Assembly (NCBI GenBank): GCA_026874595.1
Contig: CM049317.1
Location: 28,087,401-28,151,400, forward strand
Direction of reading: 5' to 3'
Length of the DNA: 64,000 nt
Source: Sipunculus nudus
Lineage: Eukaryota; Annelida; Sipuncula; Golfingiida; Sipunculidae
Under the pieces are notes generated by a model. That model worked only from the letters and a program-made list of their open reading frames with translations. It made no database searches and had not been told where the DNA came from. Positions 50,484 through 63,430 of the stretch are shown here, piece after piece; position 1 is the stretch's first letter; every line of letters begins with the position of its first letter. The translations under genes were made by a program, and so were the position numbers.

Positions 50484-51106
50484 TGGAGCTTAATGGTAGG
50501 AGTTACATCAACTCTGTATATACATACTGGATTTGAAAATTATTTCAACATTGCTTACAGAAAAAAAATGATTCATGATTATTAAATATTTAAAAATCGA
50601 CAGAGAGGTGGACAAAATCAAATCTTTTCAAGTTTTTAGATCTCATAAATTTGCAATGTAACATACATGTCTAAGTTGATTCATAATTCTAAACTGCATC
50701 ATCATTTGTCTATTATTGTGCCAATATACTATCGCATTGTGCATACGAATGTATTTATTTTTGATCACAAAAAATATATAAATTGGCAAAATAATAAATA
50801 TCTGAAAATATAAATACTTGATTCAAAATTCCCAATTTTAAATTGCACCATTATGTATCTATAATTTGGCTCATATATTATCACATTTTGCATATTGATT
50901 GGTTTAATTATATTTTAATTTGTTAAACCTATTTAAAAGGAAATTAATTTCTTTAAACATAATACATTACCACTGGATTACCCCTTTAATACTATCTCAA
51001 GTAAAGTTGTGTACATTGAATTGGGAACAACTTTATTATTAAGAAAATACAGTTCAAAATATAACAATTACTGCATCACACTTGGTGATCAGGCCGGTGT
51101 ATGTTT

Positions 51107-51125
51107 GGGGGGGGGGGGGGGGGCG
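51107..51125. repeat. Poly-G tract
   Basis: G run of about 17 bases in copy D that has no counterpart at the aligned place near 60.17 kb of copy C. Confidence 0.85.
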
Positions 51126-51700
51126 GTAAAGGGGGTGGTGATATAAGTATTACTGTACACGTGTGACAGCAGGGGTACTCAACCATTGTTGCATACCTAA
51201 TAAGCTAACGGAAGCAGGGTTCTGCCATGGACAAAGATGAGCAAAATTTAAGGTATTGATTTTACAATTATAATAATTACTTGAAAAATATTACACTATT
51301 ATGATCTAATTTGTGGTATAAAGTTGAATGTTGATTAAATATCTATATACTTTTAGTTATCCTTCCTGGTTGAAATGGTGTAATCTGATATGGTAGATTT
51401 TCTTATGAAATGAGTGATGTTGGTTCTTTAGGACATTGATATAAATCCTGCAGCAACCAGCAAACAGTTCGAAATCATTCAATGCCACGAGAGATACCTG
51501 ACTCTTATGTTATTATATACAAACATGAACCAAGGGATCACTCGCCTAAATGAAAAAAAATGTAAAATGATATGGTTACTGGTGCGTGGGTTAGCTTAGC
51601 AAATAAGTGGTGAGCGTGTTAGATTTGTTTATGACAAATAACCTCAAAATTGTACAGCATTTGTTTAGTTCTCAAACATCCAATCAATGTGCCAGCATCA

Positions 51701-52407
51701 ATGCAACATGGCATTATCGTCAGCTAAAAGCTTACCATCGACCAGTCCGACAGTGTATTCATCCGAACGCTGGAATAAGAATATCGAAAACAAGCGTGTG
51801 AACGCTATTGTCGGACAGGCAGTGGCACAATGAGAAATTGTTCGTTTAGCAGGAAGTCAACTCGCTTAATGAGTGATCATTGTACCTCTTGCTGACTTAC
51901 GGGATTTTTACATGAGACAAGGAAGTAAAATCCCATATGGTTCCCACTCGCGGGAGACAGAACTTGACAAAAGGTAGAAAGCTATAAAGCCTGATCTAGC
52001 CTCAATAACCGTGGCCTGTTTAAAGGAAAACCTTGAAACTCTGTCATTTAATAACAATCATTTCAATTTGGTTCTCATTTTTCTTTCACCTTAAGAAATA
52101 TTTGTAGGTCAGGACATTAACCAAACTAATTGGTTGTAAATGTTGGAATCTCCCAATGTAATATAACCCGCGCGGCATCAGAATACCAATTCGTACGCTT
52201 AGTGTTCACAACATATAGAAGAGTGAGCTCATTTCAGATTGATATGCAGTTCCGATTTCGAAACTCTCAAGTTTGTTTATTATTCTAATCAGGCGTAGCC
52301 AGAGACTTAGTAAATATGGCCAAGTTTGTGCATTCTAAAAGTAAGTTAAATATAAGCTGTCACAGGTGTAATATATTTTTTTATTTTAATTAACCGCTTG
52401 ATTTCAG
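51701..52407. other. Unassigned junction sequence
   Basis: Sequence between the end of copy D homology and the transporter exon; nothing supported. Confidence 0.45.
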
Positions 52408-52551
52408 GGCTCATTATTGGTCCCCTAACTGACCCATTTGGCTTTAGATGTGTTGCAATAACAGGTGCTATTATGGTTTCCATGGGTTGTTTCTTGTCAG
52501 CAGTTGCGACAGACATTTCAATTTTGTTCCTGACCAATGGCCTCTTTATAC
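52408..52551 (+). pseudogene. MCT-like transporter exon, TM2-3 (copy 3)
   Basis: After GATTTCAG the exon reads LIIGPLTDPFGFRCVAITGA, then IMVSMGCFLSAV, SILFLTNGLFI and a GT donor at 52552. The G-PLTD-FG-R motif between TM2 and TM3 is typical of monocarboxylate-transporter-like SLC16 proteins. The frame is open across the whole exon and its phase fits the RPGA.. start of the next exon seen at 4435 and 31497. That next exon is deleted here: homology jumps near 53.22 kb from the intron to the segment corresponding to 9580. So it is an isolated exon. Confidence 0.7.
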
Positions 52552-53340
52552 GTTAGTCAGAAAACCCAGACAGTCTTTATAAAACTCGGATTAACTCTAT
52601 ACTTTAATTTTGATTTTTATTATAAATGAGCTGAGCTGTATATATTAAGGAGTGATAAAAAATAAATAATTAGGCCATTCAAACACTTTAACGCAATATT
52701 AACTGGTCAAATTTATTTGCTATAAATGATCACTTCTCGTCTTATTGAGTAGTATTGTGTTTGCTTCCCGATTATAGATAAATATTAGAGAGACCGACCG
52801 GTATACCTGGCAAACAAATCGTAGTAAGCGCCTCTTTTTATCACCTAGTTGATATATTCCTTTACCATTAACAGTATTGTGGTATTTCCTACTATTTTAA
52901 CTGGGAAACAGTATGGGTCAATCAGTCATTGCCCTCCTTGGTCTGAATCGTGATGTACAAATATGCATGTGAACGGGAAATGCCTGTTTTTTAACGGCCC
53001 AATATTCAAATAACAGGGGTCCACTCCGTTCACTGAAGAATCTGTAGTATGAACAATTGTAGAAGTTACTGCCTAACTCACGTCCATCCCGGTATTACAT
53101 TCAACTCTATTTTACATATTTGAGAGTATTATCTGCCGTGCAATCCTGTACACAGCCTGGAGCATTAATTGTAGGCTCTAACAGGATAAGGTTTGTATTA
53201 TTTTGTTTACATGCTCATTCTATAAAGCCGATGTAATTCCTCGTTAATTGTATTTCCATACAGAGTTTATTGCTTTAGTATTATTGTAAAATCTCATATT
53301 TAATTTGCATTGAAATTGGATCTATGCATAAATGATTATA
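52552..53340. other. Transporter intron remains and deletion point
   Basis: About 53000-53215 aligns with the reverse complement of about 31.5-31.75 kb (ACAGGGGTCCA, GTAGAAGTTACTGCCT, TCTAACAGGAT). No exon is present. Confidence 0.55.
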
Positions 53341-53835
53341 GCTTATTTCGAAGTTTCGTAAGGCCAAGTCAAATATTGTCTACAATAAGCCAACCCCGTG
53401 CACATGGATCCATTGTGTGACCAGGATGGCCAAGCTGTTTTGTTACTTTAAAGCGGAGCTCTAGGTTAAAAAGCCTGAAAATGAAAGCAGTTGATAAAAA
53501 AATGAAGCTTTTATCCAAATTTACATCGGGAAAGGTTACTGCGTATGTGGCGTGACTGCCCTGGGCTTGTTATGTAACTTACTTGGGCAGCTAGCGGACT
53601 CTCGGCCAGGCACCCAGGCAGTGTGCAACAACAACCACAGAGACACCCTCCTTTTCTCCCTCTCCCTCTCTATCTCTCTCTCTCTCTCTCCCTGCCCTCC
53701 AATTAACAATTATGATTTCACCTTTATTTTATTTTTCAATACTGTTGACAAATTTTATAATTTTTTATATCAAAATAATGTTTAGGTCTGCAATCGCATG
53801 CTCTATATACTCCAATTTATAATAATTAATTAAAC

Positions 53836-53871
<36 letters not shown>

Positions 53872-54939
53872 TATGATAAAATATATTCTGACACCAATAT
53901 TCACTGACACATTTTAAGGGTTAGTAACGGCATTAGGACACCATAATCAATACTTGTTTTATGTTAGAATTTATTGCAAGTGTTATGCAAGCTACCTGTT
54001 AAGTTAACAGCTGTAAATTGTAATATGCTCAATCTGGTAAATTATACATAAAGCCATGGGAGGAGGTATTTTTTAGCCATTATTTACTTGTTTTGAATTT
54101 TTTAACCCTTGAATTTTTCGTTAGGTTGATGTTTTATAAGAAATTCTTCTAAAAATAATACTAAAAATTTAACTCCCACTTTGATGTATATTTTGTAGAA
54201 TTTCATTCACATTTCTTGAGGTTGGCTAGGCCTTGCTATGAATAACACTAGTACACTCAATCAAGTAAATATGGCCGAACGTGTAACCTGTGTTTAGTAC
54301 TATTAACTAAATTTACACGTATTTGTGGATCAAATATATCCTTTCAGTAAAATCTCGGGTCTATCACTTTTTTCCTTATTGCACCATTTAATAGTGTGAG
54401 GCTATGATTTATATGTATTACACAACACATTATATACTTATCACATTTAGTTTATGAACATTTGAAAATGCAAATACATGCGGATGTTTTAGTCACGTCA
54501 TTACAGTCACATTGTTGGAATACGGAAACTTTTACAAATTTGTGATCATGAGAGGTAAATGCATCTATCATGTAGTCCATAACAGTGCACAGTCAACACG
54601 AATTCTGCGATTTGTACAAATATTCTCATAATCAGCATTTTCAGCTGTGCGCCTTGCACCACAGGTCCTCTTTTAAAACAAAGAACCGTACCTATGCGGC
54701 ATGTCCTTGCTGAGAAAATACCGCTTAACATAGTGATAAGTTATGTCAAATCAGTAGATTTTGACCCAGAGTATCGTTGGGTACCCTATAGTCTACCCGG
54801 TATAAACGAAACATCCAAATTGAGTGCATTATGTCATTTTTTCAATTACTTGAAGTGTGAACATACGCTGTCAATCCTAAGACTTTAATATTTATACCTA
54901 AGTGATATATATATGTATATACACATGTATATTTAATAA

Positions 54940-54989
<50 letters not shown>

Positions 54990-55376
54990 GATAAATGGTA
55001 GGATAACTTCTTTTTAAGTAGGTAATGCACATCAGCTCTATCTTCCTCTCTTAAATGGTGCCTGATAATACTCTGAAGATAAATCTCCATAATGCTCGAA
55101 CACCCAATAACCACAGTTAAATCCAGCCAATAACGGTTCTGATATCAACCGTGTAGTAATATCCGTTAGCTAGAGTAATTTCATATGGTAAAATATAATG
55201 TGTTCAGACACGATTCAATGTTAACCAACATCTGATCACATGTATCCATCTGAATGTTTATATGAGCTGGAAACACAAGGGAAAACGTGGTTATTTAATC
55301 AGTATTAATTACTGATCCCGTCCAGGTCCAGTTACATTTTTCTTCATCGACAACAAACTATCACATGCAGTGTACC
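53341..55376 (+). other. 5' flank of lectin copy C
   Basis: Related in order to 24780-26704. It contains a CT tract (53644-53692), a TA tract (53838-53870) and a long TA tract (about 54905-54986). A probable regulatory region; no single site can be named with confidence. Confidence 0.6.
54905..54986. repeat. TA microsatellite
   Basis: Long TA run upstream of copy C, broken once near 54920-54945. Confidence 0.9.
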
Positions 55377-58300
55377 ATGGACTCTCTGGCCTACAGTGTC
55401 TGTATCATAGCCGTAATATCAGTGTTTAAAATTTCCACAGAGAACGTTACGAGTAAGTATTACTATAAAATATTTAATTCCCTGTGACGATCAAGTGATT
55501 TTTTAATTGCAGATGCTATGGCCATTCAAAGCCATTGTCTATCTGATATCTTGAGAAGCCTCTCGATATACAGGCGGATCACTCAGGGATAGATGAACGG
55601 GTAGCACTTATATAGCATTATACGCCGTATATCATATGAGCATTATATATAATGTGATGCTAACGTGTGCTTTTAAAAATCAGTTTTGTAAAGAAAGGGG
55701 CCCTTTTCTCATTTAGAAATACTCTCACATTTACGAGCTCTTAAGACTAGACAGTTTCCATAAGCTCCACTCTTGTTTCATCATTTATAATTAAATATAC
55801 TGAATTATAACAAGAAGACTATACTAGAATATCAGGGATTACTATATCCATATCTTTTCCCGAGTATCTAGTTTAGTTTTAAATGCAGTGAACTAACTTA
55901 CTGCTGAGATGCAAGCAAGCGCAAAGATTCTTTTTGGTGTATTGATGCTGGCACATTGATTGGATGTTTGAGAACTAAACAAATGCTGTACAATTTTGTG
56001 GTTATTTGTCATAAACAAGTCCAACAAGCTCACCACTTATTTGCTAATCTAACCCAGGCACCAGTAGCCATATTATTTTACATTTTAATTTTCATTTAAG
56101 CGTGTGATCCCTTGGTTCATGTTTGTGTATAATAACATAAGAGTCAGGTGTGTCTCGTGGCATTTGATGATATCGAACTGTTTGCTGGTTGCTGCAGGAT
56201 TTATATCAATGTCCAAAAGAGCCAACATCACTCATTTCATTAGAAAATCTCCCATTTCAGATTACATCATTTCAACTAGGAAGGATAACCAAAAGTATAT
56301 TGATAAATGTGTATATCCCAGCAGTGTATGTACATCATTATTAATGAATGGCTAAATAATTACATGAATCACTGTAGATAAAAATTGCTTTAACACTCTT
56401 AGTCCACCTTGTGTATAATAGCATCATTTATAAAACTTTTTTAAAAAGCCGTGGCCTATTTCATTTCTAGACCTTGCATCTAATTTCGCGGACCACGGCA
56501 TCTCTTGAGTTTTAAGTATACATTCTGTGATTAAGCTGATAAATGGTCAGACACCCGGGCAAAGAAGTACCTACATCAAATATCAGATTTTTTTTTCAGA
56601 GCATGTATAAAAGCAACCTCACAGCTCTCTTATTTATTTTTTTTTTCATGTATACTCCTGATGATTTAATAGAAAATGTTCTGAGGATGACGTATGAAGA
56701 CGCAAAAAGTATTTGTAGAAGACAAAACATGGCTTTGCCATTAGAAAAAGGAGATTATCCTGATATTAAAGGTGTTACGTTTTGGCTATACCTGGAGCAA
56801 AAAGAGCTTCATCAATGGGAAACTGGAAATGTAGCAGATACATATAGTAAGTGCTGTTTCTTTGCTTATGTTCATGCTTCTAATTTATGCTCCTGTCGTC
56901 CGTTTATTGGTATCATTTCTGTTCAAATCTTTATATTCCTCTCACACTTCAACGTTAAGTACCACACGTCCCAAAGTACCACACGTCCCAATAGTCCCTA
57001 ATCCTTGCAGGTTTATCAAATAATGTGTCAATAAAAGAAAAGAATTGCAAAGCTGTGAACGAAAGAGGACCCAAGGAAATGGACTGCTTCACACACGGCT
57101 TGGGAGCTATCTGTTTGACAGGTATGAAAATTTGCTTAATCAGTCGTAGCACTTTATTCCTTAAAGTTTTCTGACCAATTTCCCTTTCTACAATTGTTTA
57201 TTTCACGCTGCTTGATAATAAGGATGCACACCTTGCCGTTCATGGGATTGCATTAAGATCAATGACATCAAATGCTTCCGGGTCCGTTGTGGGATACATA
57301 ACTGGTTCCAGGCTCGAGAGGTATGTTGGTCGCTGGGTGGTGTTCTTTGGGACGGCAATGGATTTTCCCTCGGCAGTGAACATTGGCATTGCAATGACTA
57401 TTGGCTGTCCTATCATAAAGTGGAGTGGGTCACAGGGGGTATGTTTCTACGTGCTCAATAGACATTAAATGCTATTGACTCTGCTTAATAGTTGACCGGC
57501 CAAGGAATGAACACATCTTGATAAATTAGATTTCGTATTTTAACCTCAAATTATTGTTAGCAAAATTGGTGATTATCTATTCCAGAACAGAAAGATTTGG
57601 TCCTCCCAAAGAACCCATTTCGATTTGGATTTCAAACTTTAATGTTACGCTTAATGTACCTCATCATATGGTTTTATGATTTATCTTATTAATTTATCCA
57701 TTCCGATAATATATGTTACTGTAGTCAGTATAGATCTGTTAAACTGCTTTGCATTATGCGCGACAGTTGTCGCTACTGTTTAAGTCTTGTTAAGTGTGGT
57801 TATTGTCTATATTTGCTTTATATGGGTTGGATATACTGAAAGATTGTGGCTTGCATGTTGAGAACTATGATGGGGCAAGATATGGCATGATTTTAATAAA
57901 TAATTCAGTCTGCAATCGTTGTAATTAGTGACGTAAGTTTACTCAAAATGTGATATACCTAATTTCATGATTTTTGTGTGTAAAAAATGATAAACGACAA
58001 AAATGTTTCCTAGGTATAAGTGATACAGTTTTGATACTGATATTACAAAAGTGTTATTTCCTCACATTATAGTTTAACGGTAATGTTTTTAACAGAATCC
58101 CAAGATTACAAGATCCCAACTGAGACTAACTGGCAGCCACGTACAATATGGGAGAAACACAAGAACTGTGCCGTGGTTGATACTACTCGGAGTATGTGGT
58201 GGAAACAAGCCAACTGTATGGATCTCCGAACAGTTGTGTGCATTAACAGTTAGTAACGCCGCTTTATATCCATTGAAAAATATAAAATTTTCTGCCATTA

Positions 58301-59612
58301 TTTTAGCTGAGAGAATAATTCGTCTCATTATTCAAACTTTCCATATACAAACGTTCACCCAATAACTAATGTGTACTATACGCTGTTTCCCTGACAATGA
58401 ATACTAACTTACGAAAAGGTTCGGGTTTTCCTGATTAAGAAATTTATATATATTTTTTTATATTGTAGAATCCTACAATGTAACTCCTAGAAAAGTTGCA
58501 GATGCCTGTTCAAATGTCGAATACCAGTCGGATATTTCTGGTAAACATTCAACTTTGGAGAATACAGTTCCACATATGAATCGTGAGATAAAGTGTTGCT
58601 ACTTTTTTATTCTGTTAGGCTTTACCTATTCAAATATTTATTTTGTTACCTTTTGTTTGAGAGGCAGCCAGACGCTTTCTCTTACGGTAAATCCCTGAGT
58701 CTTCATATAGACTACTAATTTAACAAAGATTCAATTGGACTAAATTGCTTATGCTTACGATGAACTTTTCAAGGAAATATATAGATTCATTCAAATAAAT
58801 TTCTGTATAGTCTAGTATAGCCGAGTTTGAGATATACGTCAGCTTGATCTATTTAAATATGATATTAATAGTAATACGATGCTATGAATATGATAAATAT
58901 AGTTAAGGGCAAAAAAACACATACATATATTTACCATAATGATTCATTTTGCATTCAGGCACGACTTCAATGATAAACGAAAAGAACCTCTCACGGTCAA
59001 CACCAATCCGGGTTTTTCGTAAGCCCATGCCAATATATACATTTATTCATTGCTGCTATCGAAATATCATAAATATTACTGACATTATTCGTACAATTAC
59101 TATTATTTGATTTGGCATTGTTACAATTACATATTATTAATATACAGCGTTTATTTTATGGCGCTTAACATCATCAATATATGTATATATTTTTACTCTT
59201 ACCAATACGTAACATTTTATCATTCTTGCTGTAACTCAGTATGAATTGTGTGGTTGGTATCTAGGTAAGAGTAGCCATCTAAACAAAATACATTGTGTTG
59301 CTTCTGTGACCAAGGTTATTTGGCAGAAAGAACTCGAACAATCATATGTTTCGTCACATTGTAACTATCAATCTTACAAAAATAAAATGTATACATTAAT
59401 AACGTTCAGTCATTTTACACAATAGAACAGGAGCTGTCGTGGTTTCTGCTGGTCTGTGCTGTGGTAGGTGGTTTGGGTGCCTTATCTTCAGCAGTAATTG
59501 CAGCGCTACGTTGTAAGGTACTCTCCAGGTAATTAGTCCATATTCGTCACCACACCGCATCTAGATGTTTTAATCACCAACACTTCAAATATATTTTAAC
59601 GTGTAAGGGGGG

Positions 59613-59675
<63 letters not shown>

Positions 59676-61238
59676 CTTAACGTCAAAATGTCTGGAGCAC
59701 ATGGTCCTTCATTAGAAGAAGGGCATTTTCACACACAATATTGGTGAAGCGTGACATTCTCCTTCTGACTGGACTGTTTTAGCAGGAGAGAGATATCTCG
59801 GAAGTCCTTACTGAAAATAAAGCAAACAAAAAAATGAAAAGATAATTTTAGCGTAATTTTCAGTAAATCTCATTTATAACATGAGTCATTTGAGAGGCAT
59901 GTTATTATCTGTTATTTACGTTTTAGCTCAGATAACTATGAAATAAAAAAAAGATAACTATCACAAAACAAGAGAACTGTTGACGCTAGAGACTTTCCCC
60001 GGTGATGTACCTATATTTGATCAAGATTTAATTGTAACCACAAATTAGATAAGAATAGTGTAAATTTTTTTCTAGTTATTAAGTTAGTTATTTTCTAGTT
60101 GACCCTTATTAGGTATACAACACTGGTTGAGCACCCCTGCTGTCAAACGTGTACAGTAAAATTCGTACCAATGAACCAATGTACACAACTTTACTTGAGA
60201 TAGTATTCAAGGAGTAATCAAGTAGTAATGTATCATGTTTAAAGAAATTTATTTCCTTTTAAAAAGTTTTAACAAATTAAAATATAATTAAACCAATCAA
60301 TATGCAAAATGTGATAATATATGAGCCAAATTATAGATACATAATGGTGCAATTTATAATTGCGAATTTTGAATCAAGTATTTATATTTTCAAATATTTA
60401 TTATTTTGCCAATTGATATAATATATTTATTTGTTATCAAAAATAAATATATCCGTATGCATAATTTCGATAGTATATTGGCAAAATAATGGACAAATGA
60501 TGATTATATATTTACATTGCAAAACTTAAAAACTTGAAAAGATTTGATTTTGGTCATCTTTCTCTGTCTATCTTTAAATATTTAATAATCATGAATCATT
60601 TAATTTTCTTGTAAGTAATGTTAAAATAATTTTCATATGTAGCATGTATATGTTGTAACTCCTATCATTAAACCCCCCCCCCCCCGGCCAAATGAGTCCT
60701 TGAACCTGTTGCAACTTGCACATATGTTGTGTTGTGTAATGCCACAGTATTCATAAGATTGAAAATAACATGGTTAAAGGAAAAAAAATTTAGGATCTAA
60801 CTGAGCATATGTGTCAACTGCTGCACTGTCGATAACTTATCAAAGAGCCAAACAATGACCAATGTAGTAGTATAGACTTTTTTGACGTTATAAACCGATT
60901 ACATGGTTAAAAAAGAAAAATTTGTCAGATCACAAAATATTATTTGCAACAATTCCTTACACATCAAATTCAAACCAATCATCTCAACCAACCATGGCCT
61001 ATATTATCTTTTCCTCTCAAGACTTTTTTTCTCAATCAGTTATTATTGTTACTTTCCAGGTAGACTTTAGCTGAGCTCTGTGCCAGATGGGTCCCTTGTT
61101 TTATTTTTATGTGACTGTTTGATATTTTATATTTTTCATAACAGGTCTGCTCTGAATAACACAGTCAGCGACCAAGAAGTACAACAACTGGAGTGCTTTG
61201 AAGAAGAGGGTCTATATTCAGAAGTTTCAAGTATTTAA
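55377..61238 (+). CDS. Dual C-type lectin-like domain transmembrane receptor, copy C
   Basis: Nine exons: 55377-55452, 56673-56846, 57011-57121, 57223-57438, 58096-58248, 58469-58540, 58959-59018, 59426-59528, 61145-61238; 1059 nt, 352 residues, no stop. Signal peptide (MDSLAYSVCIIAVISVFK); CTLD1 about 26-120 with all four canonical Cys (SICRR, NCKAV, DCFTH, AICL); CTLD2 about 121-243 with an extra N-terminal Cys pair (CTPCRSWDC, KCFRVRC) as in long-form CTLDs, then WFQAREVC, GSEHWHC, VEWVTG, KNCAVV, WWKQANC, RTVVC. Stalk 244-287; TM about 293-315 (WFLLVCAVVGGLGALSSAV); tail EEEGLYSEVSSI with Tyr346. Calcium-sugar motifs EPN/QPD and WND are absent, so classical sugar binding is doubtful. YxxV may bind SH2 domains after phosphorylation; position -2 is Gly, so it is not a canonical ITIM. 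It is intact and probably functional. Confidence 0.92.
59618..59673. repeat. TA microsatellite in intron 8 of copy C
   Basis: Long TA run after exon 8. Confidence 0.9.
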
Positions 61239-63430
61239 TAAATGTCTCCTAGGGAATAGGGTCACGAGGTTTACTTGTGTCATGTGTTTTGGTAGTTTAA
61301 GTTGGATGCTGTTTACGCGTTATCACAAATAAAACTTTTAAATAGTATCATTAAATGAAGAAATCGATAATGTGTACATAAAAGAACAATAGTTTAACAG
61401 TTTCACTTAAATGAGATTTAAGAATTTGTGATTCTTAATTTGTATAAAGGTAGTCGAATCAACTATGGAGCTTATGGTAGCATTTATACTGTACTATTTA
61501 CTGTTCGTTCGGTTATATTTTAAAATTTTGTCAGATCTAACTAACATTACACCTGTATTTTAAGTGAACACGCATTTTGTGTTTTGGAGGGGGACTTCAT
61601 AAACATTATAAATTAAATATTAAAAATATAACCGTCCGCTACTGATTGTCAAAATTGTCAAAACATGGGTATGTTAACCAATACCAGTCAACGGGAAAAT
61701 AACCATCTGTGGTAATATGACAAATTTAGCCAAATTATCCATTTTGATAAGGATTATTGCCTATAATATATAAAGCTACCTACATATAATTTATAATCTC
61801 CATGTAACCTTCCATGTAAAGAAGCATAAAAGTGTTTAAGATCTCAGAGATATATTATGTAATTCATTGTATGTGTCAGTCATAAAGGTTCTGTTGATCT
61901 AATTGATCTGCATACAAGTTCTTTATTGTTGTAATTTACCATGACTTAAGCAAACAATCATATTTCTGATTTATAAATCAATAAAAAAAGTATATCAGAA
62001 GGTTTAAAATAACAGTATAAGTATGGTGCAAGCGAATTATTATAATCTGATAATGACACCTTATTTTTATCAGGTATTTATTATTAAGAGGAGAAAGCAT
62101 ATAGAAGGAATCATTGTGAAGTAGAAAAATTACATAGTAACGAAACACCACCTGTTGCCGCATAATTAAAAATACCGACCATACGGTTTTAGTTTTTTTT
62201 ATACTGTATTGTTTTATTGATCGTATTCTGTCGATTAGGCCTTTTCTTATATAAACTTAAAAAGGTCTTCGCTTTTAAATTTACAAATATTTCTGGTGTA
62301 TCACTGTCGTTTTCTAAAGGGGTAATTAAATAAAATACATCTCCGTATGATCAGATGAAAATGTGGGATTAATATTTCTGTTTGTGTCATGTTACCAACT
62401 AGAATTCCGGGAACTGTGTAAGTACAGGATATAATTTGTCGCAAGTCATATTTTCTATAGAGACTGCAATCTTCTAGAACTACTAAGAGATTTCGTCTTT
62501 GTCTTTCTTGGTGTTATGTTGTGAGTTAACTTGAGAGGTGCCAATAACCCATGCAATACAGAGGCAGGGATACAAAAAGTGGATAATCTGTCATCTCTGG
62601 CAAACAAATGGTCTTTAAAATACGTTCTATCAACAACTCTTCACTGATGTAGTTAAATATATTAAGTTAATATAAGGAAGTTTTTAAGAATATTTTGGAA
62701 TTTTAATTCATGGTGAAAAAAGGCGTGGTAGCCATTTGATTTCTATCTCTTAACCAGCCGTTATATAAGCAATATTCCGCGGGTAAGGACCATTTATTTC
62801 TAACCTTCTTTTTTAATGTTTATTAGATTAACCTTCGAATCTCGGTCATGTAAACACGCTATTCAGAGAGTGAAGATTCAGGTTCATATTTGGTTAAATA
62901 AGATCCCACTCTAGAAAAGGTATGGACCTAGCTACACGTTCACAGATATTTAAGTTGATTTTCCACCTTCATGAACTATATTATACGTAGTATGACTGTT
63001 TGAAGGATCAGTACCCGACGTCTGTGTGTGTGTTTTTAGAATTATTATAACATGTATAAGTAGCATGATGAGGTCACAAATATCAACATTTGTATGTACA
63101 AATGTGGCTGTATTAAAAGATTATTGGAGAAATTTTAAGGTTTGCAGGGTTGGTGTTTTTGGGCTGTTTGGCAGAGTTATGCCAACTATTAATCTACGCT
63201 GTATAAATTAAGTAACTCTCCACCGCTTGTGACCTTCATCGAACTGGCCCCCATTTCGTTTTTGACTTATAGTCAGCTGAGCTGTAGCGATGGTCCCTCT
63301 TCCGTCGCCCTTCCGTGCGGCCACTCGTCCGGACGTCCGTAAACAAAGCATGTTTTAAACCGTTGAACCTTTTGATCCAAACTTTAACATATAGTTAGAT
63401 GCCCCACTACCATTTCGTTCCATTGAGATA
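61239..63430 (+). other. 3' flank of copy C, duplicated
   Basis: Matches 20657-22700 (+) and the reverse complement of 48.1-49.9 kb. Outer edge: AGTCAGCTGAGCTGTAGCGA, GGACGTCCGT and TTTAACATATAGTTAGATGC. No gene. Confidence 0.7.
61328..61333 (+). promoter_or_regulatory. Probable polyadenylation signal of copy C
   Basis: AATAAA 90 bases after the stop codon. The aligned hexamer in copy A is AATAAT (20746). Confidence 0.5.

Larger units (their letters stand above)
48100..51700 (-). pseudogene. Inverted lectin-receptor relic (copy D)
   Basis: In minus sense: 51700 to about 51330 matches part of intron 1 of copy C (about 55940-56330), then jumps to intron 8 (about 51300-50005, matching 60040-61144), then the tail exon (50004-49911) and 3' flank down to 48100 (matching 61239-63430). 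Exons 2-8 are therefore deleted in one step of about 3.7 kb relative to copy C. With copy C it forms an inverted repeat separated by about 4 kb. It cannot make a receptor. Confidence 0.8.

Noticed and set aside
26705-51700. A single inversion of 31-51 kb explaining truncated copy B and the orphan tail exon
   Set aside because: The inverted relic contains its own intron 1 sequence, which copy B also still has, so the tail exon did not simply come from copy B.
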